64,000 bases of DNA from contig NZ_JBLWFT010000002.1 of the NCBI RefSeq assembly GCF_048323695.1, positions 62,001 to 126,000 of the forward strand, written 5' to 3'. Position numbers and translations under genes: made by a program. Every line of letters starts with the position of its first letter. The stretch's first letter is position 1. This DNA is from Aquisalimonas sp007126095. Lineage in GTDB: Bacteria > Pseudomonadota > Gammaproteobacteria > Nitrococcales > Aquisalimonadaceae. Shown here piece by piece: positions 1 to 8,087 of the stretch. The notes under the pieces were generated by a model. That model saw only the letters and a list, made by a program, of their open reading frames with translations, did not search any database and had not been told where the DNA came from.

Positions 1-1
1 G

Positions 2-420
2 GCCCTGTTCGGCGGCGAGGCGGCCCGAGCCACCACCCGCTTCGTGAACACCTGGGCCGATACCCGCCTGGCGCCCGCGCTGCTGCGCGTGGTGCTGCCC
101 TCCATCGTCGAGCACCACCTGGACCCTGCCGATTACGACTATTTCGTGACCACCCGGGAGCGGCGGTTCGGAATGTCGGTGGTGGCGATCCGGGCGCAGC
201 GTGAGGATGCCGTGGCCGCCGTGCTCCGGGAGCTGACGCCATTGCGACAGCTGCTGCAGGATCAGCCCTGGATCAGCGGTGCCGCACCGGCCTACGCCGA
301 CTACAGCGTCGCCGGCATGCTCCAGTGGCAGCGGCTGGTGGACGGCGACGCGCTGCTGGCCGACGAGCCACGGATCCGCGCGTGGCGGGACGCCGTACTG
401 AGCCAGGTGCCGGCCGCAGG

Positions 421-424
<4 letters not shown>
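2..424 (+). CDS. Glutathione S-transferase family protein, 3' part
   Basis: The reading frame is open from the window edge to a TAA at 422-424, so the N-terminal thioredoxin-like half lies outside. The visible 140 residues are helical and end with the GST C-domain pattern GAAPAYADYSVAGMLQW, where the aspartate and glycine are typical of the helix-capping box. Family members conjugate glutathione to electrophiles or act as peroxidases in the cytosol. The substrate cannot be told from this half. The stop overlaps the stop of the convergent FAD dehydrogenase by two bases, so there is no room for a terminator between them. Confidence 0.8.
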
Positions 425-1845
<1,421 letters not shown>

Positions 1846-1851
1846 GGCGGT

Positions 1852-1857
1852 ATTGTG
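1852..1857 (-). promoter_or_regulatory. Candidate -10 box just before the GlcD-like gene
   Basis: On the minus strand CACAAT ends six bases before the ATG at 1845, and no Shine-Dalgarno sequence is visible. If used, transcription would start almost at the start codon, giving a leaderless mRNA. The hexamer is only a moderate match and no convincing -35 was found. Confidence 0.25.
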
Positions 1858-1901
1858 CCACGCTGGCCGCCACGGGGCCCGACGGTTGGCCCCGACTCGG
1901 G

Positions 1902-1907
1902 TAGAAT
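1902..1907 (+). promoter_or_regulatory. Candidate -10 box just before dinB
   Basis: TAGAAT lies eight bases upstream of the dinB ATG (1916), so transcription would begin within a base or two of the start codon. No Shine-Dalgarno sequence and no LexA-type CTGT-N8-ACAG box is visible in the 70-base divergent spacer. This suggests a leaderless and possibly non-SOS dinB. Confidence 0.35.
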
Positions 1908-1915
1908 CCGCCCGC

Positions 1916-2992
1916 ATGACCGCTGAGCACCGCAAGATCCTGCACGTGGACATGGACGCGTTCTATGCGTCTGTGGAACAGCGTGACGACACCAGCCTGC
2001 GCGGTCGCGCCGTGGTGGTCGGCGGCTCGCCCGACGGCCGGGGTGTCGTAGCGGCGGCCAGCTACGAGGCCCGGCGCTACGGCATCCACTCCGCCATGCC
2101 CGCGGCACGGGCGATCCGGCTGTGCCCGGACGCGGTGTTCATCCGTCCGCGGTTCGATGTCTACCGCGCCATCTCCCGGCAGATCCGCGCCATCTTTCTC
2201 GACTACACGGCGCTGGTGGAGCCGTTGTCGCTGGACGAGGCGTACCTGGATGTCACCGACACCCCCGGTTTCGAGGGCTCGGCGACCCGGGTGGCCCACA
2301 CCATTCGCGCCAGAGTGCGCGAGGAGACCGGGCTCACCTGTTCGGCTGGTGTCTCCTACAACAAGTTTCTGGCGAAGCAGGCATCGGATCTGGATAAACC
2401 GGACGGCCTCACGGTCATCACCCCGGATCAGGGTGCCGCGTTCGTGGCCGACCTTCCGGTGGGTCGGTTTCACGGTGTCGGCCGCGCCACCGAGGCGCGC
2501 ATGCACGGGCTGGGCATTCACACCGGGGCCGATCTGCGCCAGTGGGATCTGGTGGCGCTGCAGCAGGCGTTCGGCAAGCGGGCGCCGTTCTACTACGGCA
2601 TCGCCAGGGGGATCGACGAGCGCCCGGTGCAGCCGGTGCGCGAGCGCAAGTCCGTGGGGTCGGAGACCACCTTCCGCCGGGACCTCGCCGCACGCGCGGA
2701 CATGCTTGCGGCGCTGGAGCCCCTGGCCGCCAAGGTTGCCGCAAGCCTCGCAGAGAAGGGGCTGCAGGCGCGCACGCTGACGCTCAAGGTGAAGTACGCC
2801 GATTTCGAGCTGATCACCCGCCGGCGTACCGGCCGGTCGCCCATGCGTGAGGCCGCCGACATGCTGCCGGTGCTGGATGTGCTGCTGGAGGAAACCGATG
2901 TGGACCGCCGCGCGGTGCGCCTGCTGGGCGTGACGGCGTCGGGGTTGGAGGCACGGGATCTGGAGGCGGGCCGTCAGATGGCCTTGCTATAG
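1916..2992 (+). CDS. dinB: DNA polymerase IV (Y-family translesion polymerase)
   Basis: The 358-residue product has the Y-family signatures in order: DMDAFYASVEQ at residues 11-21 with the first catalytic aspartate, SLDEAYLDV near 105 with the second acidic pair, and SAGVSYNKFLAKQASDLDKPDG near 145. Helix-hairpin-helix and little-finger domains follow, with the conserved KSVGSETTF segment near 245. Pol IV extends misaligned or damaged termini opposite lesions. Length equals the usual family size. The start was placed at the ATG followed by TAEHRKILHVDMD; the frame is open further upstream but that extension is unlike the family. The C-terminus shows no recognisable beta-clamp-binding peptide. 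Confidence 0.95.
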   Translation: MTAEHRKILHVDMDAFYASVEQRDDTSLRGRAVVVGGSPDGRGVVAAASYEARRYGIHSAMPAARAIRLCPDAVFIRPRFDVYRAISRQIRAIFLDYTALVEPLSLDEAYLDVTDTPGFEGSATRVAHTIRARVREETGLTCSAGVSYNKFLAKQASDLDKPDGLTVITPDQGAAFVADLPVGRFHGVGRATEARMHGLGIHTGADLRQWDLVALQQAFGKRAPFYYGIARGIDERPVQPVRERKSVGSETTFRRDLAARADMLAALEPLAAKVAASLAEKGLQARTLTLKVKYADFELITRRRTGRSPMREAADMLPVLDVLLEETDVDRRAVRLLGVTASGLEARDLEAGRQMALL

Positions 2993-3002
2993 CGCCGATT
3001 GC

Positions 3003-3239
3003 CTACAGCGGCCGGAAACCGCAGATCCGGTCAAGCCGGATCTCCAGGGGCCGTCCGGCGCTGCGCTGCGCGATCAGGTACTCCTCCTGGGCGCGGATGC
3101 GCAGGTCAACCGGCAACAGCGGCTCCACATGCCAGCGCCCGTCCGGGCTCTGCCAGCCCACACGCAGCCGTACACCCTGCACGATGGCAATCTCCAGGGC
3201 CGCATACGTCTCGCATCCGATGGGGTGGTAGTCGCTCAT
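3003..3239 (-). CDS. rof: Rof (YaeO)-like Rho-dependent termination inhibitor
   Basis: A 78-residue protein beginning MSDYHPIGCETYAALEIA, which matches the Rof/YaeO opening (Y-x-PI-x-C-x-x-Y-x-x-LE-x-A), followed by alternating beta strands and a C-terminal LEIRLDRICGF segment like the Rof end RELRLDKITSF. Rof binds the RNA-binding domain of Rho hexamers and reduces Rho-dependent termination. Size and strand pattern fit the small Sm-like fold. The gene sits between dinB and the CPXCG/hemW pair, on the hemW strand but separated from them by 38 bases. Assignment rests on recalled similarity to E. coli YaeO. Confidence 0.75.
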   Translation of the reverse strand: MSDYHPIGCETYAALEIAIVQGVRLRVGWQSPDGRWHVEPLLPVDLRIRAQEEYLIAQRSAGRPLEIRLDRICGFRPL

Positions 3240-3244
3240 ATCCA

Positions 3245-3252
3245 GTTATATA
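3245..3252 (-). promoter_or_regulatory. Candidate -10 region of rof
   Basis: The minus strand reads TATATAAC immediately before the rof start, leaving five bases between TATAAC and the ATG at 3239. This AT-rich patch stands out from its GC-rich surroundings. It would place the transcription start at or next to the start codon. No clear -35 was found. Confidence 0.4.
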
Positions 3253-3277
3253 AACCCGGAGCGCGGATCCGTCCATG

Positions 3278-3466
3278 TCACTCGTCATCCCGGAGCACGG
3301 TAACATCGGCGAGCTCGCCACTGGCGTCCACGGCGACCACGAACTCGATGGGCTGACAGCAGACCTGGCAGTCCTCGATGTAACGCTGTTCGCCTTCGGA
3401 GTAGTCCACCAGCGTGGTGAAGGGCTCGCCGCAGTAGGGGCAGTCGACGGTGGTCTCGGTGATCAT
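3278..3466 (-). CDS. CPXCG motif-containing cysteine-rich small protein
   Basis: The 62-residue product starts MITETTVDCPYCGEPF and later has DCQVCCQPI, giving two CxxC pairs that probably bind zinc as a small ribbon. The layout matches the Cys-rich CPXCG family of uncharacterised proteobacterial proteins. Its ATG overlaps the hemW stop codon by four bases (ATGA, 3463-3466), so it is translationally coupled downstream of hemW. The acidic C-terminus ends VLRDDE. Molecular role is unknown; proximity to hemW is not evidence of function in heme metabolism. Confidence 0.8.
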   Translation of the reverse strand: MITETTVDCPYCGEPFTTLVDYSEGEQRYIEDCQVCCQPIEFVVAVDASGELADVTVLRDDE

Positions 3467-4620
3467 GGCGTCTCCGGCAGAAAGCGCTGCAGCAGGGAGT
3501 CCAGATACATGTGGCCCGCATGGGTGGTCCGCACGCGGTCGTCATCCCGTTCCAGCAGGCCGTCGTCCACGGCGCGCTGGATCCGGTCCGCAATGGCCGC
3601 GGCGGGCAGCCCGGTGCGGGCCGTGAACAGGGACAGGCTGAAGCCTTCGTCCAGTCGCAGTGCGTTCATGAGGAACTCCAGCGGACGGTCCGCCGCGGGC
3701 ACGTCGGTGCACTCCGCGTCGGCGCGTCCCTCGCGCGCGCGCGCCATGTACAAGGCCGGCACCCGCACCTTGCGGTAGCGGCTGATGCGTCCGTCGTGGG
3801 AACAGCTCACCTTGCCGTGGCCGCCGGCGCCGATGGCAAGGTAGTCGCCGAAGCGCCAGTAGTTCAGGTTGTGCCGGCAGGCGTGGCCGGGTCGTCCCCA
3901 GGCCGAGACCTCGTAGCGCTGCAGGCCGTGTCCGCTCAGATGGGCGCTGCACGCCTGCTGCATGGTCCAGGCCGTCTCCTCGTCGGGCAGCGCCGGCGGG
4001 CGGGAGTAGAACACGGTGTTGGGTTCGATGGTGAGCTGGTAGTGGGAGATGTGCGGGGCGCCGAGCCGCAGGGCTTCATCGATGTCCGCCATGGCGCCGG
4101 CGTGATCCTGCCCGGGCAGGGCGAACATGAGGTCCACGTTGAAGGTCTCGAAACCGGCTTCGTGGGCGGCGTCCACCGCACGGCGGGCGTCGTCCGGGCC
4201 GTGGATACGTCCAAGTGCCTGCAGGCGGGCATCGTCGAAACTCTGCACGCCGATGGACAGCCGGTTCACCCCGGCGGCGCGGAACCCGGCGAAGCGCCCC
4301 TGCTCCAGCGTTCCCGGGTTGGCTTCAAGGGTGATCTCGGCGTCGGCGGCGAGGTGGTCACCCAGCCACTCCAGCACGGTGCCGATGGCGTCGGCCGGAA
4401 ACAGGCTGGGCGTGCCGCCACCGATGAACACGGTCTCGATGCGCCGGCCCTGCGCGCGCTCCAGCTCACTGTTCAGATCCGCACGCAGGGCCGCCAGATA
4501 GTCGTCCACGGGCAGCTGGTCGGGGGCGGTGTGGGAATTGAAGTCGCAGTAGGGGCACTTGCGCACGCACCAGGGCAGGTGCACGTAAAGGCCCAGCGGT
4601 GGTGTTGCCAGTGTGCTCAT
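3463..4620 (-). CDS. hemW: HemW, radical-SAM heme chaperone (formerly HemN-like)
   Basis: A 385-residue radical SAM protein. The 4Fe-4S ligands are C18, C22 and C25 in PWCVRKCPYCDF, followed by the glycine-rich GGGTPSLF strand used for SAM binding and the conserved RLSIGVQSF and QDHAG segments. The C-terminal part has the HemN-type winged-helix region (LDEGFSLSLF). HemW proteins bind heme and deliver it to target enzymes; they lack the extra N-terminal features of true coproporphyrinogen dehydrogenase, as here. It lies 45 bases downstream of rdgB in the rph-rdgB-hemW-CPXCG run, an arrangement common in Gammaproteobacteria. Confidence 0.92.
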   Translation of the reverse strand: MSTLATPPLGLYVHLPWCVRKCPYCDFNSHTAPDQLPVDDYLAALRADLNSELERAQGRRIETVFIGGGTPSLFPADAIGTVLEWLGDHLAADAEITLEANPGTLEQGRFAGFRAAGVNRLSIGVQSFDDARLQALGRIHGPDDARRAVDAAHEAGFETFNVDLMFALPGQDHAGAMADIDEALRLGAPHISHYQLTIEPNTVFYSRPPALPDEETAWTMQQACSAHLSGHGLQRYEVSAWGRPGHACRHNLNYWRFGDYLAIGAGGHGKVSCSHDGRISRYRKVRVPALYMARAREGRADAECTDVPAADRPLEFLMNALRLDEGFSLSLFTARTGLPAAAIADRIQRAVDDGLLERDDDRVRTTHAGHMYLDSLLQRFLPETP

Positions 4621-4665
4621 GATGACCCGCTTCCGGTGCGGCGACCGGCGACGGTCGTCCCCGGC

Positions 4666-5259
4666 TCAGCCGTTGTCCAGTGCGGCCAGTAACGCCCGCA
4701 GTGCCTGTCCGCGGTGGCTCAGGCGGTTCTTTGTCTCCGGTGGCAGCTCCGCGGCGCTGCAGGCCTCCGCCGGAACCCAGAACACCGGGTCGTAGCCGAA
4801 GCCGCCCGCGCCGCGTGGGGCGTCCAGAATACGGCCTTCCCAGACGCCCTGGCAGATCAGCGGCGCCGGATCCTCGGCATGCCGTAGATAGACCATGACG
4901 CAGCGGAATCGTGCCGTGCGCTCCGCGTCCGGCACACCGGCGAGCTCACCCAGCAGCAGGCTGTTGTTGGCGGCGTCGTCGCCGTGCTCGCCGGCGTAGC
5001 GTGACGAGTAGATGCCCGGTTCGCCGTGGAGCGCGTCCACTTCCAGGCCGGAGTCGTCGGCGATTGCCGGCAGGCTGGTGTGGTGGCAGGCGTTGCGCGC
5101 CTTGATGAGGGCGTTCTCCACGAACGTGAGCCCGGTCTCCTCCGCTTCCGGAACCAGATACTCCGACTGCGGGATCACCGTGTGACCGGTGGGCCGCAGC
5201 AGTTCCGCGACCTCCGCCACCTTGCCCGCGTTGTTGCTGGCGAACACCGTGCGCTGCAT
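4666..5259 (-). CDS. rdgB: RdgB, XTP/dITP pyrophosphatase
   Basis: A 197-residue Ham1/RdgB-family protein. It begins with FASNNAGKVAEVAELL, the N-terminal phosphate-contacting loop, and carries IADDSGLEVDALHGEPGIYSSRYAG, which includes the catalytic aspartates. The C-terminal FGYDPVFWVP and LSHRGQALRAL motifs complete the active site. The enzyme hydrolyses XTP, ITP and dITP to monophosphates, keeping deaminated purines out of DNA and RNA. Its ATG shares one base with the rph stop (TAATG at 5257-5261), so translation is coupled to RNase PH. Confidence 0.95.
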   Translation of the reverse strand: MQRTVFASNNAGKVAEVAELLRPTGHTVIPQSEYLVPEAEETGLTFVENALIKARNACHHTSLPAIADDSGLEVDALHGEPGIYSSRYAGEHGDDAANNSLLLGELAGVPDAERTARFRCVMVYLRHAEDPAPLICQGVWEGRILDAPRGAGGFGYDPVFWVPAEACSAAELPPETKNRLSHRGQALRALLAALDNG

Positions 5260-5978
5260 TACGACGCCTCCAGGGCCTCGCGCTGGCGGCGGATCAGTTC
5301 GGCGATGCCGTTCTCCGCCAGGGTGGTCATGGCGTCCAGCTCATCCCGGCGGAAGGCATGGCCCTCGGCGGTTCCCTGGACCTCGATGAAGGCGCCGGCG
5401 TCGTTCATGACCACGTTCATGTCCGTTTCCGCCTCCGAGTCCTCAGGGTAGTCCAGATCCAGCACGGGGACGCCCCGGTAGATGCCCACGGAGACCGACG
5501 CGACCTGCCCGTGCAGCGGGCTGCGCTTGAGCTGTCCCCGCTCCATGAGCGTGGAAACGGCATCGGCCAGCGCCACGTAGCCGCCGGTGATGGAGGCCGT
5601 GCGCGTGCCGCCGTCGGCCTGGAGCACGTCGCAGTCGATGACCACCGCGCGCTCACCCAGCGCCTCCATGTCGATCGCAGCGCGCAGGGAGCGGCCGATA
5701 AGACGCTGGATCTCCACTGTCCGGCCCTGCTGTTTGCCGCGCGCCGCCTCGCGGCCCATGCGCGAGCCGGTGGAGCGGGGCAGCATGCCGTATTCCGCCG
5801 TGACCCAGCCGCGGCCCTTGCCGCGCAGGAAGCCGGGCACACTCTCTTCCACAGAGGCGGTGCACAGCACGCGCGTGTCGCCGAACTCCACCAGCACCGA
5901 GCCTTCGGCATGCTTGGTGAATCGGCGTGTCAGGCGGATGGTGCGCAGTTCGTCGGGCTGGCGGCCACTGGGGCGCAT
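5259..5978 (-). CDS. rph: Ribonuclease PH
   Basis: A 239-residue phosphorolytic 3'-5' exoribonuclease that trims tRNA 3' ends. Family motifs are present: the N-terminal MRPSGRQPDELR, the VLCTASVEESVPGF strand, RGWVTAEYGMLPRST with the phosphate-site arginines nearby, and DCDVLQADGGTRTASITGGYVAL. The frame opens 15 codons upstream, but MRPSGRQPDELR is the family start and a GGAGG-type ribosome site precedes it, so 5978 was chosen. First gene of the rph-rdgB-hemW run and divergent from yicC, as in pseudomonads. Confidence 0.95.
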   Translation of the reverse strand: MRPSGRQPDELRTIRLTRRFTKHAEGSVLVEFGDTRVLCTASVEESVPGFLRGKGRGWVTAEYGMLPRSTGSRMGREAARGKQQGRTVEIQRLIGRSLRAAIDMEALGERAVVIDCDVLQADGGTRTASITGGYVALADAVSTLMERGQLKRSPLHGQVASVSVGIYRGVPVLDLDYPEDSEAETDMNVVMNDAGAFIEVQGTAEGHAFRRDELDAMTTLAENGIAELIRRQREALEAS

Positions 5979-6075
5979 GGCGGAACCTCCGGGGTGTTGA
6001 ATCTGGGGCGCAGAGGGTAACACACCCCCGGTTGCGCGTGCGGGGCGATGCCGCCTCCCGCGCCGCGGGTGGCGG

Positions 6076-6104
6076 TTTTGCGCGGCCGCGAGAATGCGTA
6101 AGAT
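6076..6104 (+). promoter_or_regulatory. Candidate sigma-70 promoter for yicC-gmk
   Basis: TTTTGC (6076-6081) and TAAGAT (6099-6104) are separated by 17 bases in the 198-base rph/yicC divergent spacer, giving a leader of about 65 bases before yicC. Match to consensus is moderate. No other structure was noticed in this spacer. Confidence 0.4.
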
Positions 6105-6176
6105 ACCAGTCTTCCGAGAGGGCGAATCACCGCTCCATCCTGCCAGTCAGCAACAGGGCCACAGGGAGAAGGCGCC

Positions 6177-7040
6177 ATGCCGCGCAGTATGACCGCGTTC
6201 GAGCGCCGGGAAACCCAGGGCGAGTGGGGCCGCCTGTCCTGGGAACTCCGGTCCGTGAATCACCGTTATCTGGACGTCCATCCGCGTCTGCCGGACGACC
6301 TGCGCCAGCTGGAGACGGCCGTGCGCGAGCGTATCGGCAAGCGGCTCGGGCGGGGCAAGGTGGAGTGCAGTCTGCGGTTCGAGGCCACGGCGGCGTCGGC
6401 AGATGTTCAGTTGAACTGGGAGTACGTGGATCAGCTCCTGGCAGCGACCCGCGAGCTCAATGTCCGGCTGCACGGCGCCGCGCCCATACCGGCGACGGAT
6501 GTGCTCCGGCTGCCGGGCGTGCTTCGGGAGCAGGGCCGTGACCTGGAGCCGGTCAGGGAGGCGGCGCTGAATCTGCTCGACGAGACCCTGGACGGCTTCG
6601 TGGCGACGCGCGAACGCGAAGGTGACCGGCTGGCAGCCATGATCGGCGAGCGTGCGACGCAGCTGCAGACGCTGGCCAGCGACATCCGCGTGCATATGCC
6701 CGAGATCAACCAGCGCGTGCGGCGCAAGCTGGAGCAGCGCCTGGCGGAGCTGGACCAGCCCGCCGACCCCCACCGCCTGGAGCAGGAGCTCATCTACGTG
6801 GCCCAGCGCATGGACGTCGCCGAGGAGCTGGACCGCCTGGAGGCGCACGTGCAGGAGATCCAGGACGTGCTCCAGCGGCAGGAACCCATCGGCCGGCGGC
6901 TCGACTTCCTCATGCAGGAGCTCAACCGCGAGGCCAACACCCTGGGCTCCAAGTCGGCCGCGCTGGAGACCACCAACACCTCCGTGGACATGAAGGTGTT
7001 GATCGAACAGATGCGCGAGCAGATCCAGAACCTGGAGTGA
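6177..7040 (+). CDS. yicC: YicC-family endoribonuclease
   Basis: A 287-residue YicC/YloC protein. The N-terminal MTAFERRETQGEWGRLSWELRSVNHRYLD and the C-terminal LDFLMQELNREANTLGSKS are the two family signatures, and the last ten residues (VLIEQMREQIQNLE) match the usual ending. YicC is now known as an endoribonuclease acting on small RNAs and other transcripts. A glutamate- and arginine-rich helical middle (residues 120-230) probably forms the channel-like hexamer. Gene order yicC-gmk-rpoZ-spoT is conserved in Gammaproteobacteria. The start ATG follows GGGAGAAGGCGCC. Confidence 0.92.
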   Translation: MPRSMTAFERRETQGEWGRLSWELRSVNHRYLDVHPRLPDDLRQLETAVRERIGKRLGRGKVECSLRFEATAASADVQLNWEYVDQLLAATRELNVRLHGAAPIPATDVLRLPGVLREQGRDLEPVREAALNLLDETLDGFVATREREGDRLAAMIGERATQLQTLASDIRVHMPEINQRVRRKLEQRLAELDQPADPHRLEQELIYVAQRMDVAEELDRLEAHVQEIQDVLQRQEPIGRRLDFLMQELNREANTLGSKSAALETTNTSVDMKVLIEQMREQIQNLE

Positions 7041-7053
7041 GGACCCTTATCCG

Positions 7054-7665
7054 ATGATCGGCACCCTCTACATCGTCTCGGCGCCGTCGGGCGCTGGCAA
7101 GACCAGCCTGGTGAAGGCGCTGGTGGATACGGTTCCGGGGCTGAGCATCTCGGTGTCCCACACCACCCGGCCGCGGCGCGACGGCGAACGGGACGGCATC
7201 GACTACCACTTCGTCAGCGCGGGCCGGTTCCAGGCAATGATCGATGCCGACGACTTCCTGGAGCATGCGCAGGTGTTCGGAAACGCCTATGGCACCGCGA
7301 TCAGCGCCGTGCAGCGGCAGCTGGAGGCCGGCACTGACGTGATCCTCGAGATCGACTGGCAGGGGGCGCAGCAGGTGCGCCAGGCCATGCCAGAGTGTGT
7401 CTCCATCTTCGTGCTGCCGCCCTCTCGTCAGGAGCTGGACCGCCGGCTGCGCGAGCGGGGCAAGGACCCGGAAGACGTCATCGCCCGCCGGATGCAGGAG
7501 GCGGTGAACGAGATGTCTCATTACGACGAGTACGACTACCTGGTGGTCAATGACGCCTTCGGGCACGCACTGGATGAGTTGGTCTCCATCGTGCGCACGC
7601 GCCGGCTGCGGCTGGTTGCGCAGCGTGAACGTCTCGCCGGAACCCTCGCCGACCTGCTCGCCTGA
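7054..7665 (+). CDS. gmk: Guanylate kinase
   Basis: A 203-residue P-loop kinase converting GMP to GDP. The Walker A loop is SAPSGAGKTSL (residues 8-18), followed by VSHTTRPRRDGERDGIDYHFV, the GMP-binding segment, and EIDWQGAQQVR with the Walker B aspartate. The lid (REDPEDV-like RGKDPEDVIARRM) and late NDAFGHALDEL are also typical. It lies 13 bases after yicC with GAGGA as the ribosome site, so the two are probably cotranscribed. GDP supply connects it to the (p)ppGpp enzyme encoded downstream. Confidence 0.96.
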   Translation: MIGTLYIVSAPSGAGKTSLVKALVDTVPGLSISVSHTTRPRRDGERDGIDYHFVSAGRFQAMIDADDFLEHAQVFGNAYGTAISAVQRQLEAGTDVILEIDWQGAQQVRQAMPECVSIFVLPPSRQELDRRLRERGKDPEDVIARRMQEAVNEMSHYDEYDYLVVNDAFGHALDELVSIVRTRRLRLVAQRERLAGTLADLLA

Positions 7666-7743
7666 GTGCCGTTTCCCGCTCGCCCGCCCCGGGTCGGAGA
7701 CCGCCTTGGCACCGCATCGGTGCATGGTGCGATCATTCATGGT

Positions 7744-7764
7744 GCGGGGCATCACACTTGCCCC
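7744..7764. terminator. Hairpin between gmk and rpoZ
   Basis: A perfect seven-base stem, CGGGGCA (7744-7750) and TGCCCCG (7758-7764), encloses the loop TCACACT. It is followed by TGTTTC, a poor T-run, so it is either a weak intrinsic terminator of yicC-gmk or a processing or attenuation hairpin. It lies next to the only plausible rpoZ promoter region. Confidence 0.35.
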
Positions 7765-7785
7765 GTGTTTCAGGTACACTTAGAC
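7757..7785 (+). promoter_or_regulatory. Candidate rpoZ-spoT promoter
   Basis: TTGCCC (7757-7762) and TAGACC (7780-7785) have a 17-base spacer, about 30 bases before rpoZ. The -10 is a poor match and the -35 lies inside the right arm of the hairpin at 7744-7764. TACACT at 7774-7779 is an alternative -10 without a -35. Confidence 0.25.
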
Positions 7786-7815
7786 CAGTAGCTATCTGTC
7801 TCAAGGAGTTTTTTA

Positions 7816-8079
7816 ATGGCACGCGTTACCGTCGAGGACTGCCTCGAAAACGTTGATAACCGTTTCGAACTGGTTCTGGTGGCCACCAAGCGGGCACGGC
7901 AGCTGTCGAACGGGCTGGAACCGCGCGTCCCGCTCGAGAACGACAAGCCCACCGTGCTTGCGCTGCGCGAAATCGCGGGCGCCCATGTGGGCCCCTCCAT
8001 CCTGGAGGAGGATCTGGAAACGGAGTATCAGGTCGCGGCCGAAACCCAGCCCACTCCGGAGACGCCGGACGAGACCTGA
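7816..8079 (+). CDS. rpoZ: RNA polymerase omega subunit
   Basis: An 87-residue omega subunit starting MARVTVEDCLENVDNRFELVLVATKRARQL, the conserved beta'-tail binding region, followed by DKPTVLALREIAGAH and an acidic, disordered C-terminus. Omega assists assembly of beta' into RNA polymerase and forms part of one ppGpp binding site. A strong AAGGAG ribosome site lies seven bases before the ATG. Its stop codon lies inside the ribosome site for spoT, so the two are closely coupled. The acidic tail (ETQPTPETPDET) fits a salt-adapted proteome. Confidence 0.96.
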   Translation: MARVTVEDCLENVDNRFELVLVATKRARQLSNGLEPRVPLENDKPTVLALREIAGAHVGPSILEEDLETEYQVAAETQPTPETPDET

Positions 8080-8087
8080 GGTGATGC

